Counted from the first letter of the stretch, positions 1 to 11,330 are shown. The stretch: DNA of 64,000 bases from Nicotiana tabacum (GCF_000715075.1 NC_134087.1:152665936-152729935), one strand, 5' to 3'. Numbers and translations are program-made. Notes: generated by a model from the letters alone, not told the origin.

Positions 1-6
1 TTTTTA

Positions 7-24
7 GCCCCATGGTGGGTGCCA
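7..24 (-). other. Primer binding site of Tat-2 (tRNA-Lys type)
   Basis: Read on the minus strand, this 18-nt stretch lies 3 nt inside the LTR end and resembles TGGCGCCCACCGTGGGGC with two mismatches. As I recall it, that sequence is the complement of the 3' end of plant tRNA-Lys. The better-preserved copy is in Tat-1 at 29362-29379. Its position shows that the adjacent LTR is a 5' LTR and that the element body continues off the left edge. Confidence 0.75.
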
Positions 25-471
25 AACTGTTTACCGTGAAAATGGTAACAATAATTAAATTTGTAAATGGGATTCTAAAAATACGTGATCTATTCTTGAG
101 CTAGTTGTTATAGCATATGGTGTTAAGAATGTGGAGTTTAATGATGAAATGCAAGTTAAAAACGGGGCGATAACCAAACCTAAAGGCTTACTGCCCGGGT
201 TTGTTTTACCAAAAGGATACAGGCTAAAACGAGGAGTTGAACGAGCCGAGGAACGTACTGCCCGGGCGTAGGATCGGTCGATGGGGCCTCGGGGCTGAAG
301 TCCGGATCGAGCTTGAGGTATCGGGGATGGTCCGGAATGGGATAACAGTTAAGGATATGATTAAACGAGGCTCTTTATGGCCAATACCAAGCAATGAAAT
401 GAAGAACAAGTAAGAAAGCGATAAATATTAAGGTGGCCTCGGGCCAATGAGAACGGGCGAGTTTAGAAAGA

Positions 472-494
472 AGAGAGAGAGAGAGAGAGAGAGA
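472..494. repeat. GA microsatellite in the Tat-2 LTR
   Basis: A pure run of GA dinucleotides. Shorter, imperfect GA tracts occupy the matching positions in the two Tat-1 LTRs (near 5995-6011 and 29743-29763), so the tract is ancestral to the family and has changed length by slippage. Confidence 0.9.
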
Positions 495-553
495 TTATTG
501 CACTTGTGGAGAAATGGAGCAACATCAGCCTCGTATAAGGTAGTGCGAGTTCC

Positions 554-563
554 CCTTATATAG
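554..563 (-). promoter_or_regulatory. TATA box of the Tat-2 LTR promoter
   Basis: The minus strand reads CTATATAAGG just upstream of the GA tract, in the transcriptional orientation of the element. The same box occurs in both Tat-1 LTRs. It is the probable core promoter of the LTR, judged by position and by conservation among three copies. Confidence 0.6.
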
Positions 564-856
564 GAGGGGAACTCGGCTACTAGTACATGGGCATTAATTA
601 TAAAGTATGGAGATGGGACGGCTTGACACGACGCCTCGGCATAGGCTCTGGATAGGCCGGCCCTGTCAGACTTAGTCGTGTGCCTTGGGAGTTTCCCCTT
701 CTGTCCTGGCTTCGATCTCTGTCTTCTCTGAGTCGGGCCTCGATGAGCCCCGAGGGAGGGGACTCAGTCGTGGCTCCATGTCCTCGGGGTCTCGAGTCAT
801 CCCTTCGAAATGACTTGATAGCAAGAAAATAAGTCTTCTGATTTTCGCCACATACA

Positions 857-1949
857 AGATTACCCCACTTTCGACTTCGTGGGATTATGAAATATTTTAT
901 TTGGTGCGACCGAAACTTAAGGCTACCTACGTATCTTGTGGTGACAAGAATCAAGTCGAACGTAGTTCAAAAAGATACTTTTTGTTGCTATTTTCCTTTC
1001 TTTTTCCTTCTTTCTTACTTTTTTTTTCTTTTTCCTTCTTTTTTTTTCTTTTTCTCTTTTATCTCTTGTTTTTTCTTTTTGACTTTACGTTTAGAATGAA
1101 CTTTCTAAAACAAACCTATAGGGACATAAACTTTTTTTTAAAATGGTATAAAGTGTTTGGATAGCTGAAAGAGGGCCTCCCAATCTCTAAAGGATGAAAG
1201 TTGAAGATCATGCACAACATTTTTTCTTTTTCTTTTTTTCTTTTTGTTTTTGCAGCTTCGGCACGGATATCACTGATATGCCTTCCACTTGTTTAGTGCC
1301 TTGCCAAGTACAGAACCCTCTTGACTTTATCTTGTAAATTGAGGTGCACTTGAACTCAAAACTGCTCGCTTCAAATTGTCTGGGATGCACCCTCCTTTAA
1401 CGAATTCTTGTCATCCTATTAACTTCCCAAATTATTTGCCCTAGTTTCACACAGTTCGGGCATCAAATGATCTCAAAATGCCTTTACTTATTTCCCTCAA
1501 ATTTCCCTATCATCTTCAAAATTGTTTTATTGTTTCATGATTAAACTAGCTTGTAAGACCAGACTGAAAATTACGCGTGCATGTCATGTCACTAGAGTCA
1601 GCAGGAAAAGAACTATAAAGGGAAAAGAGAACTAAACAAACACTGACTAGAAATAACAGAAAATAGGAAATTGTATTAGACAGATGGTGAAAGGGTTTGA
1701 ACAATAAAACAAGTAAAAGAAGCTGGGGTTACAACCCTGGAACAAAACCAGACAACACTAAACGAGCTACTACGACTAAACAAACTAGGCAAAATAAAAG
1801 GATAGAAGGGTTTGAGTCACAAGACAATATCCGGATTACAACCCTGAAAATAATCTGGACAACAAAAATGACAATAAAATAATCCACCAAGACTCCTCCC
1901 AGGCTAGCCAAGAGAATGGAGCGTCTTTCCAATTACCAAGCACGGCATC
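857..1949 (-). other. Ogre-B post-gag non-coding region
   Basis: Homologous to Ogre-A 20748-21969. It includes one copy of the hairpin motif (924-968), a long pyrimidine-rich tract at 960-1100 (purine-rich on the sense strand) and a T-rich tract near 1220-1250. Short open frames in the T-rich part come from low complexity. No protein domain is seen. Confidence 0.7.
924..968 (-). other. Hairpin motif copy, Ogre-B downstream of gag
   Basis: Sense-strand order is GAACTACG, then TTGAT in place of CTGAT, then TCTTG-loop-CAAGA, then TACGTAGGTA. The inner stem has 5 bp with a 6-nt loop, and the outer stem CTACG/CGTAG is intact. The ortholog in Ogre-A is at 20809-20853. Confidence 0.65.
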
Positions 1950-3723
1950 TTAGCCACTGAGTTCCACATTAATATTATCAAGACCATTACCAACTTCAAT
2001 ATCATTAACTTCAGTCAGCAATTTCCCAAGAGGATTCGCATACTCCATGTCACTGTCCTTGATCACAATTATCCCTTCTTGAATCATTCTTTCTATTTCC
2101 CTTTTCAAAGCACGACAATCTTCAATGTTATGCCCTTGGACGTTAGAGTGGTACATGCATCATATAGTAGGATCAAAACCTTTTGTATATGGGTCTGGAG
2201 TATAGCCGAGGAGCGGCTCAATCATGCCAGAATGCTTTAACTTTTCAAACAAGCTTGTGTAGGACTCCCCGATTGGCGTGAAACTATTTCTTTGCCTTTA
2301 TTCCCCTCCTTTCCCCTGTTTTCTAGGGTTGTTGGGTGCTCGAAAATGTTGAGAAGGAAAGAATGCATTATGCGGTGTTGGCGCTCGCCATAGGGAGTGA
2401 CCTGATGGTTGGACAGACTACCGGACATTGTTTGGAGGATAATACTAAGGTGGATTTTGTGGAGCTTGGTGATAGGTTTGGGGTTGGGGTTGAAGCTGGG
2501 TATATTGGTGAGGCGGACCCGTTGGATCATGTCGGGATCCTAAGACAACCATGGCAACATCATCATGTTCCTTCTGACCTAGCAAGCTTCCTGTGTCGTT
2601 CTGAATTGCTTGTGTTGTGGCCTTTAAAGTAGAATAGCTCGTGATATTGCTCGACTTCAGCCCCTCTTCTACCATTTCTCCCATTTTTACCATATTATTA
2701 AAAGTCTTACCCACAGCCGAAATCAAATACCCAAAGTAAGTTGGCTCTTGAGCTTGAAGAAAGTACTCGACCATCTCGTTTTCTTCCATCGGGGGATTGA
2801 CTCTGGCAGCTTGCTTTCTTCATCTGAGCCTGTATTCCCTAAAGCTTTCATTAGGTTTCTTTTCCATCTTGGTGAGGGACATGCGATCCGGGACAATTTA
2901 TATGTTGTACTGAAAGTGTCGGGCACAGGCCTGAGCCATATCGTCCCATGTGTACCACCTGCTAGCGTCTTGACGGGCGTACCACTCCAGAGCTGCCCCA
3001 TTCAGACTCTGACTTAAATATGCCATCAATAATTTGTCCTTCCCACCGGTGCCTCTCATCTTACTGCAGTAGCCTCACAAATGGGATTCGGGATCTCCAT
3101 TCTGTTATACAAGTCAAACTTTAGCATCTTAAACCCAGCAGGCAGTTGGATGTCAGGAAACAAGCATAAGTCTTTGTAAGACACGCTCATTTGGCTCCCT
3201 ATCCATTGCATTTTCTTAAAGACTGCTTTAAGATTTTCACCTTCCTGGATATCTCATCTTACTCCACTGTCTTAGCAGGCTTTTCAGTTTCACCGGGAGG
3301 CTCAAAATGAGGAGCATGAGAGTATGGATCCGAGACCTTGAAAGTTGGTTCTGGAGTATAGTGTTGGGCATCGGGGACTTTGAACACAGTCTCGTTAGAG
3401 GATTGAGGAAAAGCAGCTAGTAGAGGAGCTACAAAAGCATGAGTGGCCAAAGGAGCGGGATATGAGGTGATTTTGAGGGGTGGAGTATGAAAAGGTTATG
3501 GGGAGATATCAACAGCAGTGGGAACCTGGGCTTGTGATAGTTATGGGATAGTTGCAGGATTTTCAGTGTAGTTAGTGGGGAATGAAAGTGGAGGATGCCC
3601 CCTGGTCCAAGACTGATACATTTTTGCCATCAACCTTTGGACCTCCTCTTTCAATTCAGATTCCGACTCCACAAACTCCCTCGATGGGTCAACAACTCTT
3701 GTGTCCAAGTCTCTGCTAGCCAT
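1950..3723 (-). pseudogene. gag: Ogre-B gag pseudogene
   Basis: Gag would form the retrotransposon's capsid-like particle in the cytoplasm. The start chosen is the ATG at 3723, which aligns with the Ogre-A gag start at 23580. The first 60 residues are followed by a stop, and further fragments appear in shifted frames: 3259-3450, the capsid-like part near 2445-2789 and 2723-3001, and the C-terminal piece at 1950-2156. The C-terminal piece has the HSNVQGHNIEDC zinc-knuckle-like segment typical of Ogre and Tat gag, followed by a conserved acidic tail. Several frameshifts and stops make it non-functional. No protease follows, and the stop of the C-terminal piece matches that of Ogre-A, so gag-only coding looks ancestral to both copies. 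Confidence 0.8.
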
Positions 3724-4148
3724 GGCTACCTTGCTCTTTGACCTTGTGTCGTATGGAAGAGTTACCAGTTTAAGAACCACAAACCAACCACCCTTCTACT
3801 ATAATGAGGATAACAAAGAGGAACAAAATGAAGTCATCATGTTAGGGTTAGGGCATTTAACAGCTAAAAATATCACATTGCGTGCAATGCACCTAGCACC
3901 AATTAACGGTTCAAGAATGACTTTGAGGGTTACAAGGTCACTTGGCATCATCCCAATTCGTTCATTTCAATCTTCTCTTTTCTTTTTTTTTCTAGCACTT
4001 CTTGGCTTACTCATTTTCCTTCTTCTTTTTTTCTTCTAATTATAACTCTTTACTTTCCTCTCATTTCTCACATCCCAAAATTTCACCTCTCTTTTTTTTC
4101 TTTTTTTCTTTTAATTTTAAAAATGATTCGGTCGAACTCTATGTAGGT

Positions 4149-4193
4149 TGCCTACGTATCATGACGCTGCATGAATCAGACCAAGCATAGTTC
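4149..4193 (-). other. Hairpin motif copy, Ogre-B leader
   Basis: Sense-strand order is GAACTATG, then CTGAT, then TCATG-loop-CATGA, then TACGTAGGCA. The outer stem pairs CTATG with CGTAG through one G-U pair. Same position and stem as Ogre-A 24009-24054. Confidence 0.65.
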
Positions 4194-5254
4194 TGGAAGA
4201 TCGTGAATGAAGTAAACAAACTAAAGTTCTCATTTTTTTTCTTTTTTATTATTATTATTTTTATTATTTTTACCGTAATGACTGTTATGATGACAAAAAA
4301 AGAAAAAAAATCTCTCTTTTTTTAGACTTAATATTCTATGATCTATTCTAAACTCAATCTTGAACGAACATATATTTTTCTTTTTCTCTTTTTTTGAAAC
4401 AGATACTCTATGAGAAATTATTAAGAGGAAAAAAACCTAGAAGAGAAAAATATTTTTTGATTCTTATTTTTAGGAAGGAAATCTAAATAGTGAACCAAAG
4501 AAAAATATTTTGAATTTTCACTTAATATCCTCAAGAAAGATTTCGAAACAAGGAATGAAAAAGATAAAAAAATATTTTTGGATTTCAGTTTTTTGATTAC
4601 CTAAAGGAGAAACTCTAAAGATAAACAAAAGATAAAGTATTTTTTTTTCTTCTATGTACAACGTCCTAAAGTTCTAGTAAAAATAGAAAGAATTTTTTTT
4701 ATATATATATAATTCCCAAAGAAGAACCTCAAAAAGAAAATCTTTTTTTTGAATTTTTTTTTTTGGAATTAATATCTTAAAGAAAACTTCTAAAGAGGTA
4801 TCAAAAGAAAATTCTTTTTTTTTTTTTTTTTTTGAATTTTTAGCCTTAATATACTAAAGGAAATATAAAAGTGATTTTTTTTATTTTGAGTTCTAACTAT
4901 TATTTTTTTCTATTATTTTGAATTTTTAGCCTTAATATTTTCTTCTTTTTTTTGGATTTTTGAGTTATAACACATTTTTTCAAATACAAAATAGGAATTA
5001 CAATAACAAAAGACTCGACATTACTGTACAAAACTAGAAGGTAAAAGACAACATAAAAAGAAAAACATGCTCAAAACATAAAAAATAAAAAAAATCTTCT
5101 TAAGCAACTCCTGAATAAGCGATCCTAACTGGATGGTCCCGGGGTGTTTGTCATGCTCAAACTCCGGTAAGTAGACCCACACCTGTATGAGAAAACTGAA
5201 ACCAACACTATGTGAGACAGTAACACTCCCTACTGGACAAATGCAAGATATGAT

Positions 5255-5600
5255 TGAGGTTATTTTTGTAAAACGGCTTATGTAGCCAAAAGGTGTCTAG
5301 AAGTGTAAACTCGACAAAAGTGACCTCTAAGAGAACATCTTGTCGTGGACTTAGAACTCTAACACATGGGTCACTGAACCACTTTTGCGAAAATGGCCCC
5401 ATTTTACAAGAACGATCGATGTGGCCAAAAGCGGCTAGATATGCAAATTCGACAATGATAGACCTTTAAAGTAAAGAGACACCTACTTATGGATTGAAGG
5501 CTTTCCAGACACAATTAAACAAACCACTTTGCAAAAATATCCCTATTTTGCAAAATGATCGATATGGCCAAAGGTGGCTAGACATGCAAGATTTGGCTAT
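5255..5600 (-). repeat. About 150-bp tandem repeat in the Ogre-B leader
   Basis: Units are marked by TGTAGCCAAAAGGTGTCTAG-type blocks near 5280, 5421 and 5566, each followed by a short GCAAATTCGAC-like stretch. Ogre-A has only one such unit (about 24963-25023), so the array expanded in Ogre-B or contracted in Ogre-A. Confidence 0.65.
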
Positions 5601-5620
5601 GACCCCGCGAAGCCAGGAAC

Positions 5621-5625
5621 CTAAG
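5621..5625. other. Left target-site duplication of Tat-1 (CTAAG)
   Basis: CTAAG lies immediately left of the Tat-1 3' LTR and CGAAG (30134-30138) immediately right of its 5' LTR. Ogre-A has AAGATTCACTAGG at the homologous unoccupied site, and rejoining the flanks of Tat-1 restores the Ogre-B leader. One base differs between the two duplicates. Confidence 0.8.
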
Positions 5626-6382
5626 TGTTTACCGTGAAAATGGTAACAAAAATTAAATTTGTAAATGGGACTCTAAAAATACGTGATCTATTTTTATGCT
5701 AGTTGTTAGAGTAGTTGATACTAGGCGTATGAAGTTTAATGATGAAATACAAGCTAAAACGGGGCAATAATCAAACCGAGGGGCTTGCTGCCCGGGCCTC
5801 AGGCTGATCGATGGGAGGCTTCGAAGTTGATGCCTGGGCTCGAGTTTGAGCTATCGGGGGTAACCAAGAAGGGGATAACAATTAGGATATAATTAAAGAA
5901 GGATCTTTATGGCCAATATCAAGCAATATATGACGAACAAGTATGAAAGCAATAAATGGAAAGAGTGGCCTCGAACGAGTAAGTTAGAGAAAAGAGAAAG
6001 AGAGAGAGAGATATTATTGATCTTGTGTAGAATGGTTGGAGCAACAGCAGCCGAGAGTTATAAAGTGATGGGGATCCCCTTTATATAGGAGAGGAATCCT
6101 GTGATAGTACAAAGTATATTAATTGTAAAAGCATGGAGATGGGACGGCTAGACACGATGTCTCGATACAGGCTCTTGGCAAGTCGGCTATATCAAACTTA
6201 GCCGTGTGCCTTGGGAATTCCCCGTTTTGATCCAGCCTCGATCTTTGTCTTCCTTGAGTCGGACCTCAACGAGCCTCAAGGGAGGGAACTCGACCGTGAA
6301 TCCACGTCCTCGGGGCCTCGAGACATTCTTCTGAAGTGACTTGATAGCAAGAAATTAGGCCCTATAATTTTGACGCATACAG
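5626..6382 (-). mobile_element. Tat-1 3' LTR
   Basis: 757 bp with TG...CA ends, matching the 5' LTR at 29383-30133 throughout. The sequence just inside (6383-6400) reads AGAAACGCGAAGACTATC on the minus strand and is the only candidate polypurine tract. It is weak. Confidence 0.9.
6079..6088 (-). promoter_or_regulatory. TATA box in the Tat-1 3' LTR
   Basis: The minus strand reads CTATATAAAG followed by GGGATCCCC, identical in position to the box of the 5' LTR. In a 3' LTR it would drive outward transcription into Ogre-B. Confidence 0.55.
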
Positions 6383-7999
6383 ATAGTCTTCGCGTTTCTC
6401 AGAACGAAGCGATGGGAAACGATTCTGATACCCAACTCCTTGAGCTTCCTATGACGAAGTCACACTGACGACGCAATTCTATGGCGCAAGTCTTTACGCT
6501 AACTGGGACATCCCATGGACTTGTTTTTTCGACATCATTCAATGCATTATCTATTCCTATTCTCCAAAGTGAAAGTACCACCATCAATTCGGTTCTTCAG
6601 GAATGCAGTAATTGCTTCTGCCGATCAGTCTTCCAAAGGCCTCGATGACCGCGTTGTTATCTCCTATAAATGGGGGCGTTCTAGCGTGGTTTTTCTATCC
6701 AAGGGCCTTCATCTTCGCATTCACCCTTCTCTCCTTATCATCTTCCTATGTTGTTGATCACCATGTTTGGATTCTACGACCTCAAGGTCATTTGGCTTCA
6801 TTCCGATAGGCTGTGTCGTGGCCCTTTGCCTGAGCTCCTCTTTGCTGAGCACGACTATGTCTTAGTGTTACCGCTATCCCTATTGGCTTGAGATGACGAC
6901 ATATAGGCTGTGTTGTGGCCTCTTACCTAAGCTCCCATTTTTAGAAAGTCATTCGGACTATGCACCGCTGCTCACTCTCCTACCCTGGCCTGGTGTGGCA
7001 CTTCATCCCTTGGGTTTTTCTTTCTCGAGGGATAAAATGTCACAACTGGTCGTTGAGGCTAGGACCCGCCGAATCTTCAACCTTTGGCTTCGGCGAGCTA
7101 TGTCTCTTTTCTCTACCTCCTCTGCATCCCCTCCTTTTCCCCTTTTTCATCTTTTCCCTTGGTGAAAACTTCCCGCGGGATTGAGCTGGGAACCTAGAGG
7201 AGATGGCGGTCGAAGGAGTTGCCTTCGAGGATGCGAGCTCGAGGGGGCAGCGCTCGAGGATGCTGATACCGGAGATGGACCCTCGAGGATGGACTAGGCT
7301 CTGAGGTTTTCACTATGGGTGTATACCCCTTTGTTTTATTGTTTCTGCGTAAGGACCACTTGTGGGCTTTTGTAATTGTATGTAAGGACCCCCCGAAGGC
7401 CGTTGTAAGCCAATATTTATGAAATCTGAAGACATTTTCTTTACTTCTCCTTTTGATTTTTGCCATGTTCTTGTATATTCTTGTGTGTTTGCAGAGATTT
7501 TGAATGTATGCCTCTGCTGATAATCGTCAATATTCTTTCAGACCTTTGGTCTATAGAAATGGTTCATTTCCGAGCTCATCAACGTTCCTGGGATCAAGCC
7601 TAAAGCGGTTCGGCAAACTTGGATCATCGGGGCCCTCGAGCCTCGTGGAGATAGAGCACCGAAGTGAAAGTTAACTTCGGGCGCTTGGAGCTTTTGCTTT
7701 GAGCTTTTACGTAGATAACCTTTTAAGGTGTTTATAGGCAAGATTCTGAAGAAGAGGCCATTCGTATTTAGCTGACTTCCTAAGGTCGAGCCCTCGTGGA
7801 CTATGCTCGAAGCGCTTATTTTTCTTCTCGAGGGAAAACTTCGAGGTCAGGTGCTATCTCGGAAATGGAGACGATGTCACTGACCTTCTGGGGCCTAACT
7901 TCTTCTCGACGGAGATCTCTGGGGTCGGGTACCACCTTGGGATCCGTACCGAGGCCGTTGGCCTCCCGGGGCTTATCCTAGGTAGGCGAATCATTGTTG
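6383..7999 (+). promoter_or_regulatory. Upstream region of the Tat-1 antisense gene, with TATA-like box
   Basis: No convincing protein similarity. On the plus strand, CTATAAATGGGGG near 6664-6676 is a good plant TATA box, followed by a pyrimidine-rich leader (about 6700-6760). A splice-acceptor-like GTGTGTTTGCAG ends near 7494. These lie upstream of, and in the orientation of, the antisense frame that begins around 8.0-8.3 kb, so they could be its promoter and leader. This rests on position and motifs only. Confidence 0.35.
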
Positions 8000-10521
8000 T
8001 TTCCCACATATACATGGGGCGGCTCTTGCTTCTTTGGAAGATCCCATCATTTTAGATAGCTATCCTTCCGCCTTGGCATCGAGCCCTTCGTTACCTTAAG
8101 CGCGAAAGTGTTGGTGTAAATCCCCGCAAGTTTTGCCAATTCTACCATAGCTATGACTGCTACTTCTAGGCCTGCCTGGCAGGGAGGTGAGAGTTCTATT
8201 CCAGTGCTCAGGATCCATGGGAGTTTACTCTGAAGACTATGTCTTCGATAAGATAGGAACATTTGGAGAAGGTGAGGAGAGACTGCGGATGGGGCGAAGG
8301 GGTAGCGTTGTAGGTGCTTTCCCCGGATGAAGGTATTACGGACCTCGCTGATGGATTCCTGAACGTATACTTGTACCCTTTCACACTAGGCCATCTTGAT
8401 AGGGTCGTGCTTGATTTCTGCCTGAAGTATAGGGTTATTTTGGCGCAGATACATCCGTCGTTTTGGTGAGTAATGCTAAAGATAAGATTCTTTACGGAGA
8501 AGGCTGGGCTTGAATTCACGCTTAGTCACCTCGTCAGGCTGTATCGGCCCTTTCATCATTGAGGCCTGCTAACCTTGCGGTGCCGTTCATCCACGCCCTT
8601 TGTTGTCAATGATGAGGAAGATGGGGATCGAGAATGGGTCAGTCGATTCGTCCGGGTCCGGACGACTAACATTATCCCGGTGGAGTTCATTTCATTTCCC
8701 GAGGGGATGGAAATATGCACGTGAGTGGAATGTCTCGTGCTTTCTTAGATTCACTTATAGCGAAAACTAGTTTGGTAATTGTGTTTCCTCCTTTCCTGCA
8801 GCTACTTCGTGGGCGCCAGGCGAAGTTCCTGATTTGCCCGGCTGGGTCCAGAGGTTGGTGACCCATTTGACTTGCGACGAGCGTAGGTGACGAGCTGTGT
8901 CTCAGGGTAGATGGGAGGGGAAATACCAAGGTATGTGCGTAAGCTACTTTTACCTTGGCCTTCGTATATTTGAGATGATATTTTTCTCTTTCTATGTACT
9001 GACCTTGCCGTAGTAGGTATCGGAAGGTCCCTAGTGCTGAGGTTGTGCTCCTTCGAAGAGGGGGAGGAGTTGCCGGCTTCCGAGCCAAGGGACGATGGCG
9101 ATAAACGGGATATGCACTCGTAGTGTGATGGAGCTTTTAGCGGGGTTAAACGGGTCTGTGTCTCCGAGGAGAAAATATCCCCCGAGCCTACTGTTCCTGA
9201 AGTCTCTGGTTCCGAAGCAGTGGTTCCTCCGAGTGATCATGCTTCGATCGAGGTTGGTTCTTCCAGGTCCGAGGGGCTGGACCAATAGGAGTGTGCTCGA
9301 CCTTCGAGGAAGTCCGCCGGCTTCACTTTACGGTGAATTTCGGCATAGTCTTTCCGCATCTTGCGTCTTCCCTTCTTTAGCGGCTTTTTCTTCTATAGGA
9401 CTTTGATTGGCTTATGTCTGAGTTGATCCGTCATGGGGCTAGGCTTCGGAAAGCCCTAGATGAGGGTAGGTCCCTCCGGCTACTCTGTAAGGAGAAGGAG
9501 GTTGAGTTGATGCACTGGTGGTATGAGACGTACCGGATCTCGAATTACGAGAGTTATTTGATGGAGTAGGTACCCTCTCAAAGTATGCATTTTGCCTTTT
9601 TAACCCCTAGGGTTAATCGGAGGTTAGCAAGCAAGTGAAACTGAAGTGAAACTGTACTCGCCTCTTCTCCTTCTTGTCCTCTTGTACTTCTGTTCTTCTT
9701 ATTCTCGTATCTGGAACATGTTCCCCCCTTTAATGAAGGACCCTTGCCTCGCTTCCTATTCATTTATGGGTCTGGACCCGAGGGCCTTTTTTTTCAAGAG
9801 GTGATTTCGAGAATCAACTAACAGAAAAATTCGTAGCCTAGGTGACTCACAACCTCCCTCTCGCCCAAATAAATGAAATGGGATGAATCAAATCATGTCC
9901 GTCTCAGTCTCTGATTAGCGAGTTCAGTTGCTTGCTGGGCGGTAGAGTCGCTAGACTGATGACTGAGTGCCCTCTCTATCGCTTTTCCTATCTCAGTTGT
10001 AGAAAAAGATGGGGGCTTTAGAGCACCTCAGGGGTGAAGTCGACCGAGTTAGGAACGATTGTGGCGAACTAAGAGCTCAGGTTCAGGCTTGAGCTTCAGA
10101 GGAGAAGGGTGCCTTGGCTAAAGTTCCTGCCTTCGAAGCCCAACTTCTCTTGACTCGTGACAACGCTACAGTTCAGGAAGATATGATCACGAAGCTCGAG
10201 TATGAAGTTTTGAAGGTCAGGGCTGAGATCGTTGATGCTCGGGCTGAAGCAGCATTGAGCCGGAATAAGGCAGATCAGCAGATGGCGATTCATTTGAAGG
10301 ATGCTACTAATGCCCATATCGAGTTGAAGAGGGCCCTCGATCGTGAAGAGAAGATTGAGAAATATGTTCGTTGCAGATCCCGAAGGGGAGTACTTGAAGA
10401 GATTGGTGCCAGGGGTTTTATCCTCTCGGAAGAGCTGGCTCGAGTGAGGGTGGATGAGCGTGATGCTCGGTCACTTCTTGCCGACGCCGCGAAGAGTGAA
10501 AATGGGGCTGGTAGGCCATAG
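8000..10521 (+). pseudogene. Antisense captured-gene-like frame in Tat-1 (PF04195-like, coiled coil)
   Basis: Function unknown. The frame runs opposite to gag and protease. Readable blocks in order: about 8340-8720, with segments resembling the plant 'putative gypsy type transposon' family (PF04195, as I recall it), including VNDEEDGDREWVSRFVRVRT near 8607-8666; an intron-like gap 8721-8801 (GTGAGT...TTTCCTGCAG); a block to 8930 containing PGW-like and QGRWEGKYQ segments; a second intron-like gap 8931-9016 (GTATGTGCG...TAG); then blocks up to about 9569. A last exon-like block from about 9996 to 10521 follows an acceptor-like CCTATCTCAG and encodes a long heptad-rich coiled coil (135 residues open from 10114). 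TGA at 10090-10092 and other stops break it. AATAAA near 10610 could be its poly(A) signal. Antisense extra ORFs are known in Tat elements. The start and exact exon ends are uncertain. Confidence 0.6.
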
Positions 10522-10749
10522 CCTTCTGGAGCGGAGCGTAGATTTTGCCATTTTATATTTGATATTCGTAGAGCATGTTTGTAGATGGAGAATGCACCTT
10601 TTGCATATATAAATAAAAGAAAACCTGAAGCTTTTATCTCTTATGTATCCCTTTCTACTTTGCTTTTGACCAGGCGGACTGGTTTCGAAGTTGGCGAGAA
10701 TCCTTAGATTCGTAACACGGTTCCGGAGCTCGTCAGGTAGGCCCGGAGG
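10522..10749. other. Region downstream of the antisense frame
   Basis: Holds a possible 3' untranslated region with ATATATAAATAAAAG around 10602-10620 and no protein similarity. The remainder grades into the repeat tract that follows. Confidence 0.4.
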
Positions 10750-11330
10750 CTCTTATACGCTTAGTTGATGTAGCCTTTAGTGCAAGCTGGCATTAAAGCT
10801 CTTATGCTTTGCTCAGCTATTTTGGATTGAGTCTCCGAGTCAGGTTTTGACTCGAGCCTACTTGACCTTCAATCTTTTGTGTCTGCATGGGCAGATGACA
10901 ATGGCTCTTATGCCTTGCCCTTGGGCATTTGTATTTTAACTATTTTGGGTTCAGTCTCCGAGTCGGCTCCGACTTGGGCTCAATCGACCCTCAAGTTTAA
11001 CATCTGCCTGGGCTGGCGATAATGGCTCTTACACCTTGGGTAGAAGTGACCTTTTATGTATGTGGCCCTGAGGCTATGTGGAGCTGGAGACTATGGCTCT
11101 TACATTGTGCCATTAGGCACATATAGTTAACTATTTTGAATCCGGTCTCCGAATCGGGTTACGACTCGAGCTCATTTTAATCCTCAAGTTTTCAAATTTT
11201 GAACTGGCGATAGTGGCTCTTACGCTTTTAGTCATTGCGACCTTTTTGTGTATGGACCAGACGCTCATTTGGCTGGCGACTATGGCTCTTACGCTTTTGT
11301 ACTTAGGCATATGTAGGCTTTGTTTTTCCC
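10750..11330. repeat. Diverged tandem repeats marked by GGCTCTTA
   Basis: Blocks with the phrase GGCTCTTATGC or GGCTCTTACGC recur near 10751, 10797, 10905, 11021, 11093, 11213 and 11283. Alternating with them are phrases such as AACTATTTTGG plus CAGTCTCCGAGTC (about 10828, 10941, 11132). The composite period is about 110-190 bp. I see no coding potential. It lies between the antisense frame and the protease remnant. Confidence 0.6.

Larger units (their letters stand above)
28..856 (-). mobile_element. Tat-2 5' LTR (Ty3/gypsy, Tat lineage)
   Basis: This LTR, in plus orientation, begins TGTTTACCGTG and ends CATACA, so it has TG...CA termini. It aligns along its length with the Tat-1 LTRs at 5626-6382 and 29383-30133 but is somewhat longer and clearly diverged. 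A TATA box (CTATATAAGG on the minus strand, near 554-563) and a GA microsatellite at 472-494 sit at the same relative positions as in the other copies. It is inserted into Ogre-B. Sequence just to its right (from about 861) matches Ogre-A around 20748, and AGATT at 857-861 would be the target duplication, whose partner is outside the window. Confidence 0.85.
3724..5620 (-). other. Ogre-B leader, purine-rich on the sense strand
   Basis: Non-coding region upstream of gag, collinear with Ogre-A 23581-25043. It holds hairpin motif copy 4149-4193, then about 1 kb dominated by T tracts (A and purine tracts on the sense strand) at 3975-4990, then tandem repeats at 5255-5600. Open frames at 3701-4190 are low-complexity artefacts. 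Confidence 0.7.

Noticed and set aside
887..1164. Hydrophobic ORFs rich in phenylalanine
   Set aside because: Direct translation of T-rich low-complexity DNA. The same artefact occurs at 3701-4190, 20772-21052 and elsewhere.
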